Shown one piece after another: positions 1 to 8,658 of a stretch of 64,000 bases of DNA. Both the position numbers and the translations under genes were made by a program. Position 1 is the first letter of the stretch. Every line of letters starts with the position of its first letter. Source of the DNA: RGDT01 sp964630925 (GTDB taxonomy: Bacteria; Planctomycetota; Planctomycetia; Gemmatales; Gemmataceae); contig CAZVZK010000001.1 of the NCBI GenBank assembly GCA_964630925.1, positions 182,840-246,839 of the forward strand, read 5' to 3'. Below the pieces are notes generated by a model. The model was not told the DNA's origin. It saw nothing but the letters and a program-made list of their open reading frames with translations, and ran no database searches.

Positions 1-409
1 TCATCGCCTCGCCCTCGCGGCGGAACGCCGCCATCAGCTCGTCGGCGAGACGCATGAACATCGGCCGGCCCGCCTTCGAGCGTGCCGCCCCGATGATCCA
101 CCGGATCGACAGCGACTGCTGCCGCTTCTTGTTCACCTGCATCGGCACCTGGTATGTCGCACCGCCGACGCGCTTCGAGCGCACCTCCACGGTCGGCTTC
201 ACGTTCTCGACCGCCTGGGTGAACACGTCGATGGGGTTGGTGTCCCCGCCCATCCGCTTCTTAATCTGGTCGAGCGCGCCGTAGAAGCACCGCATCGCGG
301 TCGCCTTCTTGCCGGCCCACATCAGGCAGTTGATGAACTTGCTCGCAAGCTCCGAGCCGTACACCGGATCGGGCTTGAGGGTCGTCGCGCTCGCGGTCTG
401 CTTGCCCAT
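1..409 (-). CDS. rpsG: 30S ribosomal protein S7, partial (3' end off window)
   Basis: Small-subunit protein that nucleates assembly of the 16S rRNA 3' domain. The reading frame opens with ATG at 409 and reads MGKQTASATTLKPDPVYGSE, followed by the S7 core (ASKFINCLMWAGKKATA, then GGATYQVPMQV near residue 85). It is still open at base 1, so only about 136 of roughly 155 residues are present. It lies downstream of rpsL on the same strand, the usual str-operon order (rpsL-rpsG-fusA), here with a small gene between them. Confidence 0.95.
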   Translation of the reverse strand, partial: MGKQTASATTLKPDPVYGSELASKFINCLMWAGKKATAMRCFYGALDQIKKRMGGDTNPIDVFTQAVENVKPTVEVRSKRVGGATYQVPMQVNKKRQQSLSIRWIIGAARSKAGRPMFMRLADELMAAFRREGEAM

Positions 410-447
410 GGTTGGTGCGTCGCTCGCTGGCTGGGGGTCCTTGTCCG

Positions 448-675
448 TCAGTTGGCCGACGGCGCGGGGAGGTCCGAAAGACTCAGGTATCGGCGGACCG
501 ACCGGACGACGCCGTCCGGGTCGAACATCACGTGGTTGACCTGCCCGCATGAGGGGCAGGGGGCGAGGACTGCGGCCACGGGGTGGCAGTCCCCAAGGCC
601 CTCGCAGCGTACGGTCAGGCCCACGGAATGGGTACAGCCGACGCAGGCGAAATCGAGGCACAGGTTGAGGGCCAT
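448..675 (-). CDS. Small CxxC (zinc-ribbon-like) protein between rpsL and rpsG
   Basis: A 75-residue frame starting MALNLCLDFACVGC. It contains C11-x2-C14, C24, C30 and C40-x2-C43, a spacing that would suit a treble-clef or zinc-ribbon fold; zinc binding is inferred. GGAG lies about 11 nt upstream of ATG 675, and the longer in-frame extension overlaps rpsL, so the short start is preferred. The gene sits 37 nt after rpsL and 38 nt before rpsG, so it is probably cotranscribed with the ribosomal genes. I do not recognise a family. Cysteine spacing and position support it being real, but it could be a chance frame. Confidence 0.55.
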   Translation of the reverse strand: MALNLCLDFACVGCTHSVGLTVRCEGLGDCHPVAAVLAPCPSCGQVNHVMFDPDGVVRSVRRYLSLSDLPAPSAN

Positions 676-712
676 CTCTCTGCGGGCTCCATCCCGAGAA
701 AGGGCGAATCGA

Positions 713-1090
<378 letters not shown>

Positions 1091-1156
1091 GATCCGTCGG
1101 GTATCCCGTATCCTGAGTGACCTTCGCCGCGCGCTACACTCGGCAGATGTGTCAGG

Positions 1157-2545
1157 CTATCGGGCCGGCGGGCATCGGTCAAGGGCACCGGCGATTTTCG
1201 TGCCCTCCCCCGACAGAAATGGCGCCGCCACGGTGGACACGCTGAACAGATACTTCCCCGAAGGCGCCGCCGGGATCTCCGCCACCACCTCCAGCGCCGC
1301 CGTCGCCGACGGCCCCAGGTAAACGCGGATCGCCTCGCGCAGGAACGCCGCGTCGGCCTCGGCGTCGAATCCGCGCCCGGGCACGACGCGGAAGACGACC
1401 TCGCCCGCCCGCGACTGGCGGATCTGCACCTGCCCCAGGCTGGGCCGCTTCGCCACCAGGTTGATCGTCAAGGCCGCCCCAGACACCATCTGCCCCTCGG
1501 CCCCCACCAGGAAGTCCGTCACCCTCCCGGCGAGGCGTTCGATGCGCGGCAGACGCCGCCCGCAGGGGCAATCGCCGTCCGCCCAGGCCGCCATGTCGCC
1601 GACGCGGTAGCGGATGAGCGGCATGGCGTAGTTCAACAGGTCGGTGATGAGGACGCTGCCGACCTCGCCGGGCCGGGCCGGCCCCGTCGGCGTCTCGATC
1701 TCGACGAGCAGCCCCTCCGCCATGACGTGCATCCCGGCGTGGGCCGGGCACTCGCTGGCGATCACGGACACCTCGCGGCAGCCGTAGCGGTTGAACACCC
1801 GGCACCCGAAGACACGCTCGATCAGCGCGCGGCCCTCGTCCTCCAGTACCTCTGCCGTCGTGATGACCGCCTCCGGCGTGGGCGGACGCAGCCCGTGGCG
1901 TTCCAGCCACCGCGCGAACAGGACCGCCGACCGCGCGTAGGCGAGGACGATGCGCGGCCTCTGCTTCACCAGCGCCGCATGAAACTCCGACAGCGAGCGC
2001 TCGGTGATCCGCCCCGTGTCGAGCCACAGCGGCTCGCGCATCAGCCAGTCGCGCATGCGTGACTTCAGCGTCGGCGGAGGCCGATCCTGCGGCGCCCCCC
2101 ACAGGACGGCGGCGCGATCGCCGGGCCGGTAGCCCGCCCATCCGTTGTGCCGCCACGTCGCCGCCGAGCGTGAACACTTCCGCTCGCGGTCCATCTTGAG
2201 CTGGAGCGGCCGGCCCGTGGACCCGCCCGTCTGGTTGTCGATGAGGCCCGCCCACCCCTCCGCCACCATCTCCGGCCCGCGTGCCTGGATGTCCGACTTC
2301 TCCAGGATCGGCGTCTGACGGATGTCGTCGAGCGAGCCGATGCGATCCCGGTAGAACGGGCAGCGCTCGCGCGCGTGCTTCAGGAGGGCTGCCAGCCGCC
2401 GGCGTTGCAGCGCCGCCAGCTCGTCCTCCGACAGCCATTGCGTGCGGTCGAGCTCTCGCTCGTAGCGGAGCTGGGCCTCCTCCCCACGCCGCCAGGCGAC
2501 GAGGGGGTGCAGGACACGGCGGACGAGTGTGGCGTGCAGGCTCAT
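1157..2545 (-). CDS. PaaK/CapK-like adenylate-forming enzyme
   Basis: Member of the phenylacetate-CoA ligase/CapK branch of the ANL superfamily, which activates a carboxylate as an adenylate. The 462 residues show the AMP-binding loop TGGSTGRPL near residue 120, an ITTAEVLEDEGR stretch, YGCREVS, DLLNYAMPLIRYRVGD, a Cys pair CPCGRR, and the C-terminal lysine region SGKYLFS. The upstream part of the longest frame is low complexity and overlaps a repeat, so the start MSLHATLV (2545) is used. It is the last gene of the exopolysaccharide block. CapK-like enzymes are found in other exosortase loci; the substrate here is unknown. Confidence 0.8.
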   Translation of the reverse strand: MSLHATLVRRVLHPLVAWRRGEEAQLRYERELDRTQWLSEDELAALQRRRLAALLKHARERCPFYRDRIGSLDDIRQTPILEKSDIQARGPEMVAEGWAGLIDNQTGGSTGRPLQLKMDRERKCSRSAATWRHNGWAGYRPGDRAAVLWGAPQDRPPPTLKSRMRDWLMREPLWLDTGRITERSLSEFHAALVKQRPRIVLAYARSAVLFARWLERHGLRPPTPEAVITTAEVLEDEGRALIERVFGCRVFNRYGCREVSVIASECPAHAGMHVMAEGLLVEIETPTGPARPGEVGSVLITDLLNYAMPLIRYRVGDMAAWADGDCPCGRRLPRIERLAGRVTDFLVGAEGQMVSGAALTINLVAKRPSLGQVQIRQSRAGEVVFRVVPGRGFDAEADAAFLREAIRVYLGPSATAALEVVAEIPAAPSGKYLFSVSTVAAPFLSGEGTKIAGALDRCPPAR

Positions 2546-2624
2546 GGGTGTGCGTCCTCGGGCGTCCTCATCGTGGCGGCAAGCGTCCTGGCTTGCCGAT
2601 CCATCGCCGTTCGGCGGAAGGTCG

Positions 2625-2801
2625 GAATTGGACGGAATGAGACGGGTGGTGTGGCCTGCGGGTGCGGATTGCATTGCATTTCACCCCCCCAGGCAACCCC
2701 CTGCAATGCAAATTCACTGCGAGATTTGCAGTTCAGGGCCAGTGGTCAGGCCGCCGACACCCGCGCCCTGTCCGCAAACCCCGTCTGCTTTTGTCTAACT
2801 C
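2625..2801. repeat. MITE-like 177-bp palindromic element, copy 1
   Basis: The ends are imperfect inverted repeats (left GAATTGGACGGAATGAGACG; right end, read in reverse, GAGTTAGACAAAAGCAGACG). The core holds two overlapping hairpins: ATTGCATTGCA against TGCAATGCAAA, and TGCAAAT against ATTTGCA around a 6-nt ACTGCG loop. A copy of the same length is at 28,693-28,869. This copy fills most of the gap between the PaaK-like gene and the stop codon of the asparagine-synthase-like gene. Confidence 0.75.
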
Positions 2802-2807
2802 CGAAGA

Positions 2808-4667
2808 TCACACCACCACGCCCGCCACGCCGCGTACCGCCGGCTCCGAGCCGACCTTCACCGCCCGCCGCGACGGCGTCGGCCCCTGAGGCATCGGCAG
2901 GCTGCGCTCCACGAACAACCGGTGCCACTGGTCGTAGCACACCAGCGAGTACAGCAGGCACGTCGGCCGCTCCCGCTCGCGCCGCAGCACCGCCGGCGGC
3001 ATGAAGCCGTAATCCGCCACCCGCGACACCAGCGGCGCGAGCTGCCCGCCGGGCGCGAGCCACTCGAACAGCGGCTGCGCGAACCCCAGCTTCACCCGCG
3101 TCGCCAACTCGCCCGGGGCGCGCCGCGCCAGCGCCCGCTTGAGCAGGTCCTTCGGCCTGCGGAAGCGGTACCGCACCGAGCCCGGAAGCGAGAACGCCAG
3201 CGTCAGCATCCGCGAGTCGAGGAATGGGCAGTGCAGGTCCACCCCGTGCCGCTGGAACAGTGTCGCCCACAGCCCCGCCGTGTCGATCGCCTCGTTCAGG
3301 AAGCCGACCGCGTGCAGCCGCGCCATCGGGTCGGCCGGCACCTGGTAGGTGTCCATCAGCGCCCGCCGCCGCGCGAACGCCGCCTCGGCCGCATCGCGCC
3401 CGAAGCACTCCACGGCCCCCGTGAGGTCCGTGAAGACCGCCGCGTGATTGACCGGGTGCGCGAGCGACGCGAAGTCGTCGCGCCGCCCCGCGAGGCGGAA
3501 CGCCCCGGCGAGGTTGTTCATCCCGAGCAGGCCGCACGCCGACGCCGCCAGCGACCGCAGCCCCGGCACCGGCAGCCACGTCTCCAGGAAGCCGGCGTTG
3601 TGCAGCTTGTTGGCCAGCCCCAGGCCGAAGAGGCTGTCCGCCCCCTCGCCGCACAGCCCCGCCTTGACCCCGTCGGCCGCCATGCGCCGGGCCAGGTGCC
3701 CGAAGTACGCCCCCTGGACGTGGTTGATCGGCTCCGCCGTCGTCGCCAGAGCGTCGACGAGGTAGTCCTTGTACGGCCCGTCCGCCGGCGCCAGGACGTG
3801 CCGCGTGCCGATGCCCTGGCTGGCGGTGACCGCGTAATCCGTGTCGATCCACGTCATCGGGTGATCGACGCTGATGGAGTAGCTGTCCGGCAGCCCCTCG
3901 CCGCGATGCACCTCCTGGTTGTACACCGCCTGGATGTACGAGCTATCGACGCCGCCCGAGAGCAGGTTGGCCGGCGCGCCACGCAACGCCGCCTGGTCGC
4001 GCAGGATCGCCGTCATGACGGCGTCCGTCGCCTCGACGGCCTCCTTCTCACGCACCGGCGGCCCGTACAGGTCCGCGAACGTGTGCCGCTGCCGCCGGAC
4101 GACGGCGCGGTGCCGGTCCCAGGACACCTCCTCGCCGGGCATCAGCCGGTACAGCCCCTCGAAGAGCGTCTCGCGGCCCGGCACGCAGCGGAACAGGAAG
4201 AAGTCCGGCAGCACGGCGCGGTTGGGCACCGCCTCCGTCTTCGACACCGCCAGCAGCTCGGCGAGGTTGCCGGCGAACAGGAGGCCGTCCCCCGTGGCCC
4301 GGTAGTAGGTGCTGCCGGTGCCGACGAGGTTGCGGTACAGGATGACGCGCTCGTCGCGGGAGTCGAGCAACGCGGCCGTGAAGCTGCCCTCCAGCCCCTC
4401 GACGCACAGGTCCCCCGTCAGCCGGTACTTGCGGCGGATCTCCTGCGCCACCTGTCCGAGGTCGAGCCCGACGCCGCCCCCCGCGGGCCGGGCGTAGCCG
4501 CGCAACAGGAGCGCGAGGCCGTCCCACGTAAACAGGCGCGAGCAGGACGAGCCGCGCGCGAACAGCTCGGTATGGGCTCCGATCCAGCCCCACTGCTCAC
4601 GTACGTCGGACGGCGTCGGCCCGTCGCCGCGCTTCCAGATGCCGCCCAGGCAGTTCAGATGTGTCAT
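2808..4667 (-). CDS. Asparagine-synthase-like protein of the exosortase locus
   Basis: 619 residues. The N-terminal third resembles the class II glutaminase fold (YRNLVGTGSTYYRATGDG, then DFFLFRCVPGRETLFEGLYRLMPGE), and the synthetase domain carries the PP-loop SGGVDSS at residues 237-243. The catalytic cysteine that normally follows the initiator Met is absent: the protein begins MTHLNCLGGIW, with Cys at 6. Glutamine hydrolysis is therefore doubtful unless the N-terminus is processed. Asparagine synthase homologues are regular members of exosortase/exopolysaccharide loci, where amidation of sugars or peptides is presumed. It sits 6 nt after the flippase gene in the same operon. Confidence 0.85.
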   Translation of the reverse strand: MTHLNCLGGIWKRGDGPTPSDVREQWGWIGAHTELFARGSSCSRLFTWDGLALLLRGYARPAGGGVGLDLGQVAQEIRRKYRLTGDLCVEGLEGSFTAALLDSRDERVILYRNLVGTGSTYYRATGDGLLFAGNLAELLAVSKTEAVPNRAVLPDFFLFRCVPGRETLFEGLYRLMPGEEVSWDRHRAVVRRQRHTFADLYGPPVREKEAVEATDAVMTAILRDQAALRGAPANLLSGGVDSSYIQAVYNQEVHRGEGLPDSYSISVDHPMTWIDTDYAVTASQGIGTRHVLAPADGPYKDYLVDALATTAEPINHVQGAYFGHLARRMAADGVKAGLCGEGADSLFGLGLANKLHNAGFLETWLPVPGLRSLAASACGLLGMNNLAGAFRLAGRRDDFASLAHPVNHAAVFTDLTGAVECFGRDAAEAAFARRRALMDTYQVPADPMARLHAVGFLNEAIDTAGLWATLFQRHGVDLHCPFLDSRMLTLAFSLPGSVRYRFRRPKDLLKRALARRAPGELATRVKLGFAQPLFEWLAPGGQLAPLVSRVADYGFMPPAVLRRERERPTCLLYSLVCYDQWHRLFVERSLPMPQGPTPSRRAVKVGSEPAVRGVAGVVV

Positions 4668-4673
4668 GGCGCG

Positions 4674-6149
4674 TCACCTCCCTGTGATGCCTGCGGGGCT
4701 GATGGGCCGCACGAGGCCCATTCGGCCCAGGAACGACCGGGCCAGCGCCCACTCCTCCTCGTCGCCCAGGGCCGCCATCATGAGCAAAGGGGCCGCGGCG
4801 CACAATGCCACCTTGCCAAAAAGCCCCCACGGCTGCACCACGCCCATGGCCCACAGGCCGGCCGTCACCCCGGCCAGCGCCAGGAGCCGGCCCCACTCGT
4901 AGCGCACCCGGAACAGCCGCTGGCTGACACCGAATGTCGCCGCCGCGAGGAACGCGAACCCGCCCACGGTCGCCAGGGCCGCCCCCGTCGCCCCGAAATC
5001 CGGGATGAGCAGCGCGTACAGCGCCACCATGACCGCCGTCGCCGCCGCCGTCACCTCCAGCTTCAACCCGGTCCGCCTGCGGATGTAGATCCCCGCGTCG
5101 AACAGCGTCGCAGCCGCCTGCAATACGCACGCGATCACCACGAACGGGACGATGAGCGCCGCCCCGGCGAAGGCCTGGGAGGACTTGCCCCCGATCATCA
5201 AGCGGATGCCATCATCGGCGAGGAGACACAGCCCCAGCCCGGCGACGGCCAGTCCGGCCATGAGGCGGGTGAACACCCGCCCATACTCCCCCGCCGCATC
5301 GGGCGACTTCGCCACCTCGTACATGCGGGCGCTCCACACCATGTAGAACGGGCTGAACCCGAACACCGTCACCAGCATCCCCAGCTTGTACCCCAGCCCG
5401 TACACCCCCACCTCCGCCGCCGTCGCCGTCCGCAGCAGCAGGAAGCGGTCCGCGTGGTGCAGCACGAAGAAGCACAGCCCCCCCGGCACCATCGGCAGCG
5501 CGAACGCCAGCAGCGCCCTCACATCCTCCCACCGCGGCACCACCACGCCGCGCGACAGCTCCCACGCCGTCAGCCCCAGGCCGAAGCACGCCCCCGTCAG
5601 AGCCACCGCCGCCAGGACCCCCGGCACGCCCCAGCCGTAGCCCGCGACGAACAGCACCGACAGCCCCACCCGCACCACGAACTGCCCGAGCGTGACGCCG
5701 ACGTAGGCCAGCGAGTGCGTCCGCGCCTGGAGCATGCTGAGCGGCAGCAGCATGAAAGGCTCCAGCAGGATCGTCAGCACCGCCAGACGCAGCGTGAGCG
5801 CGTCGAGCGCCTCGCCTGCCATCAGCCGCGCCAGCCACGGCGCCAGCAACAGAAGCAGCCCGCCGCCGACGGCGCAGAAGACGCCGATGATCGCGAACGC
5901 CGCGCAGACGATGCGCCGCCGCGAGATGTCGTCCTCGGCCTGGTTGTGCAGTGCGAACAGCGCCTGCCGGCACCCGCCGATGAGGAGCAGCGTGCTGGCG
6001 GTCTCCGCGAAGCGTGTCACCACCTCCAGCACCCCATACTCGGCGGGGCCGAGGTAGCGCAGGTACATCGGCAGGAGGAGGAAGCCGGCGGCCTGGACGA
6101 GCGCCGCCGCGACACCGTAGACCGCCGCGTGCTTGAGGAACGAGCCCAT
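4674..6149 (-). CDS. Wzx-type polysaccharide flippase (MATE/MOP superfamily)
   Basis: Integral membrane protein of 491 residues with about 12-14 hydrophobic segments. It starts MGSFLKHAAVYGVAAALVQA and continues PMYLRYLGPAEYGVLEV, a signature-like region of polysaccharide exporters of the MOP superfamily. The expected role is flipping undecaprenyl-linked repeat units across the inner membrane. The longest frame has a 70-residue low-complexity extension that runs through a hairpin repeat, so MGSFLKH (6149) is taken as the start. It lies between the ligase/polymerase gene and the asparagine-synthase-like gene. Confidence 0.85.
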   Translation of the reverse strand: MGSFLKHAAVYGVAAALVQAAGFLLLPMYLRYLGPAEYGVLEVVTRFAETASTLLLIGGCRQALFALHNQAEDDISRRRIVCAAFAIIGVFCAVGGGLLLLLAPWLARLMAGEALDALTLRLAVLTILLEPFMLLPLSMLQARTHSLAYVGVTLGQFVVRVGLSVLFVAGYGWGVPGVLAAVALTGACFGLGLTAWELSRGVVVPRWEDVRALLAFALPMVPGGLCFFVLHHADRFLLLRTATAAEVGVYGLGYKLGMLVTVFGFSPFYMVWSARMYEVAKSPDAAGEYGRVFTRLMAGLAVAGLGLCLLADDGIRLMIGGKSSQAFAGAALIVPFVVIACVLQAAATLFDAGIYIRRRTGLKLEVTAAATAVMVALYALLIPDFGATGAALATVGGFAFLAAATFGVSQRLFRVRYEWGRLLALAGVTAGLWAMGVVQPWGLFGKVALCAAAPLLMMAALGDEEEWALARSFLGRMGLVRPISPAGITGR

Positions 6150-6183
6150 CCGTGGGGTCCCGCGGGGCGCGAGGTGAAGGCGA

Positions 6184-6240
6184 GCGGCGGGGCGTGAGCC
6201 CGCCGTGTCTGCAACACACGGCGGACTCACGCCCCGCCGC
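6184..6240. repeat. Long hairpin, head-to-head pair of REP-like units
   Basis: Arms 6,184-6,208 and 6,216-6,240 pair at 24 of 25 positions around the 7-nt loop CTGCAAC. The left half (GAAGGCGAGCGGC..GCCGTGTCT) resembles the single unit at 13,551-13,589. It lies between two genes of one operon and has no U tract, so it may act in RNA processing or stability rather than as a terminator. Confidence 0.75.
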
Positions 6241-6250
6241 CCGGCCTGGG

Positions 6251-7507
6251 CTACCCCTGCCAGGCCACCCGCGGCGCCGCGTACGCCCGCGCCGGGGCCC
6301 GCGCAGGCACCCGCCTGCGGATGCAGCACACCGCGATGGCCTGGAACGCCGCGAACCACTGCCAGTTGTACCGGAACAGGTTGTGTCCGCTCCAGCCCAT
6401 CAGCACCATCAGCACGATGCAGTAGCTCAGCGCCCGCACCACCTGATACGCGAAGTCGTCCGTCGGCCCGCTGCCCTCGGCGCCCACCAGCCGCCGCGCC
6501 TCCGCCCAGTTCAGGAAGAAGCAGGCGATGAGCGTCAACAGCCCCAACGCCCCGGCCAGGCCCGTCTCCGACAGCACCTGGCCGATCAGGTTATGCGCTT
6601 GACCCCCGCGCTCCGTCGAGATGGCGAATGTCGCCGGGCCGTGCCCGAACAGCGGCGACTGCAGCCACACCCGGATGCCCTCCTGGAAGCCGATCAGCCG
6701 GCCCGCCGCCGACTCCTCGGCGTTGGGCGGCGCCCACTCCGGGAAGAGGAGCGAGCCGTACCTGCTCACCAGGTCCTCCGGCCCGAACATCACCGCCAGC
6801 CCCAGCAGCACCGAGCCCACGACTCCGCACGTCACGATGGCCCCGAGCTTGCGCCTGCTGCCGCCGACGTAGAGGAGCGCGAGGAACGCGAGCAGGCCGA
6901 CGAACCCCGCCCGCGACGCCGTCCGCGAGATGCAGAAGCAGCACGCCAGCGCGTAGCCCAGGATCACCCAGCGCGGGATGCGTCTCGGCTTCTCCAGCCA
7001 GAACGGCACCAGCAGCGGCAGCGTGAACAGCAGCGTGGCGGCGAAGGCGTTCGGGTCGCGCCACGTGATGTCCACGCCGATCATGCGGCTGACGCCCATG
7101 CGTGACTCATACCGCCCCGCGAACCACTCGCGCAGCGAGTGCCCCATGTACAGCGCGTTCGCCGCCAGGAAGAGCAGGACGAGGAGGCGGAGATCCTTCT
7201 CGGTGCGGACCGTCGTGACGACGACGCAGAAAAACACCAGCACCTTGAAGTAGGTGTCCATCGCGTCGAGCGAGCCCTTGGAGCCGCCGTAGGGGCTGGA
7301 CAGCCACGACCCCAGCAGCGCCAGCGAGAACGCGATCATCCCGATGAAGGCCCGATTCCACGACAGCCCCTTGTACGGGTAGACCGCCCACGCCACCAGC
7401 ATCAAGAGCATGTAGCCGCGTTCGACCTGCAGCGCCCCGAGGATCGGCCAGATCTCGAAGGGGCGATGCACGTACAGCCACATGTAGCCACCGAGGAGAT
7501 AGATCAT
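6251..7507 (-). CDS. O-antigen ligase/polymerase-like membrane protein
   Basis: 418 residues with about 11 predicted membrane segments (MIYLLGGYMWLYVHRPFEIW at the start). A large periplasmic loop near residues 255-320 ends in LFGHGPATF and GGQAHNLIGQVLSETGLAG. This HGPATF..AHN..L pattern is typical of the Wzy/WaaL family (PF04932), where the H-N-x-x-L motif is functional. The expected role is polymerisation or ligation of the exported glycan. The start at 7507 overlaps the previous gene's stop as ATGA, which fixes the start and implies translational coupling. Confidence 0.85.
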   Translation of the reverse strand: MIYLLGGYMWLYVHRPFEIWPILGALQVERGYMLLMLVAWAVYPYKGLSWNRAFIGMIAFSLALLGSWLSSPYGGSKGSLDAMDTYFKVLVFFCVVVTTVRTEKDLRLLVLLFLAANALYMGHSLREWFAGRYESRMGVSRMIGVDITWRDPNAFAATLLFTLPLLVPFWLEKPRRIPRWVILGYALACCFCISRTASRAGFVGLLAFLALLYVGGSRRKLGAIVTCGVVGSVLLGLAVMFGPEDLVSRYGSLLFPEWAPPNAEESAAGRLIGFQEGIRVWLQSPLFGHGPATFAISTERGGQAHNLIGQVLSETGLAGALGLLTLIACFFLNWAEARRLVGAEGSGPTDDFAYQVVRALSYCIVLMVLMGWSGHNLFRYNWQWFAAFQAIAVCCIRRRVPARAPARAYAAPRVAWQG

Positions 7508-8658
7508 CGCCGCGCCTCCCTGCCGGCCATGGTGTAGATCTCGAGGAGCCGCGACGCCGCGGGCCCGTTGTCGAACCGCGCCCGCGCCTCCGCCGCGAAC
7601 CGCCGGGCCTCGCCGTGCCATGGGCTCTCCAGCGCGTCACGGAACGCCGCCTCCAGGGCGCCCACGTCTCCCGCCGTGAACGTCTTCGACGGTGTGTCGC
7701 GCAGCGCCTCGCGCAGCCCCTGGCAGTCCGCCCCCAGCACGGGGACGCCCGCGCACATCGCCTCCAGCGGCACCAGGGGGGACGCCTCCCACAGCGACGG
7801 GATCACGACGAGCTCCATCTGCCGCAGCACGGGCCGCACGTCCGGCACGAAGTCACACAGCGTGATGTATCGCCCCAGCGACCGCTCATCGATCCACCGC
7901 TGATACTGCCCGCGGTAGTCGCCGCCGCCGAACGCCGCGACGTGAAACGGCGGGGCCGTGCCGGCCATCCGCGCCACCGCCTCCAGGAGCAGCGGGAAGC
8001 CCTTCTCCGGCATGAACCGCCCGAGGTAGCCGACGAGCGTCGTCCCCGCGTCGATGCCGAGCTCTGCCCGCAACCACGGTTCCGCTCGCGTCTCCTCCGC
8101 ATAGGGTGCCGCGTCGATGCCGTTGGGGATCGTGTGGACGTTGCCCTTGCGTCGCAGGGCCGGGAAGTAGCGATACAGGTTGTCGCGCGCGTCGCCGCTG
8201 ACGGTGATCACCGCGGAGGCGCGGGCCAGCGCCCCGCCGAGCGCCCACCTCTTGAACGCGCCCATCACCCCGGCGAACTGCTCGTCACGCAAGGGCTCGT
8301 GCAGCGTGACGACCAGCGGGACCGACGACAGCAGCCCGCCCAGCGTCGCGTTGGCCGCCGCGATCATCCCGTGCGCGTGGACCACGTCGTACCGCCGCCC
8401 CGCCAGCTCCCCGGCCACCGAGCGCCACAGCGGGCACTTCTTGCCGCGCGTCGGCACCGGGACGAACCGCGGCCCCCCGGCCGCGAGCTTGCCCTTGAGC
8501 GGTGACAGCGAATTGTCATCGGGTACGACGACGGTGAAGCGGCATCCCGCCTCGGTGAGGGCCGGCCAGTTGTAGCCGAGGTGCGTGCGGATGCCGCCCA
8601 CCGGCCAGCGGGCGACGAGAAGCACCTCACGCCCTTGCGGCCTCTGTCGCACGTTCAT
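7504..8658 (-). CDS. Glycosyltransferase, GT4 family
   Basis: 384 residues with the two Rossmann lobes of GT-B enzymes. The N-terminal lobe has GGIRTHLGYNWPAL and DVVHAHGMIAAAN. The C-terminal lobe has LGRFMPEKGFPLLLEA and the nucleotide-sugar site SLWEASPLVPLEAMCAGVPV, an EX7E motif. The start MNVRQRP (8658) is chosen because the longer frame runs deep into the preceding gene; the two still overlap by 32 bp. Donor and acceptor sugars cannot be read from the sequence. Confidence 0.88.
   Translation of the reverse strand: MNVRQRPQGREVLLVARWPVGGIRTHLGYNWPALTEAGCRFTVVVPDDNSLSPLKGKLAAGGPRFVPVPTRGKKCPLWRSVAGELAGRRYDVVHAHGMIAAANATLGGLLSSVPLVVTLHEPLRDEQFAGVMGAFKRWALGGALARASAVITVSGDARDNLYRYFPALRRKGNVHTIPNGIDAAPYAEETRAEPWLRAELGIDAGTTLVGYLGRFMPEKGFPLLLEAVARMAGTAPPFHVAAFGGGDYRGQYQRWIDERSLGRYITLCDFVPDVRPVLRQMELVVIPSLWEASPLVPLEAMCAGVPVLGADCQGLREALRDTPSKTFTAGDVGALEAAFRDALESPWHGEARRFAAEARARFDNGPAASRLLEIYTMAGREARR

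Noticed and set aside
2922..6197. Long plus-strand open frame of over 1000 codons
   Set aside because: It is antisense to the asparagine-synthase-like and flippase genes, has extreme Arg/Gln/Pro composition and no recognisable motif; it is a GC-rich shadow frame.
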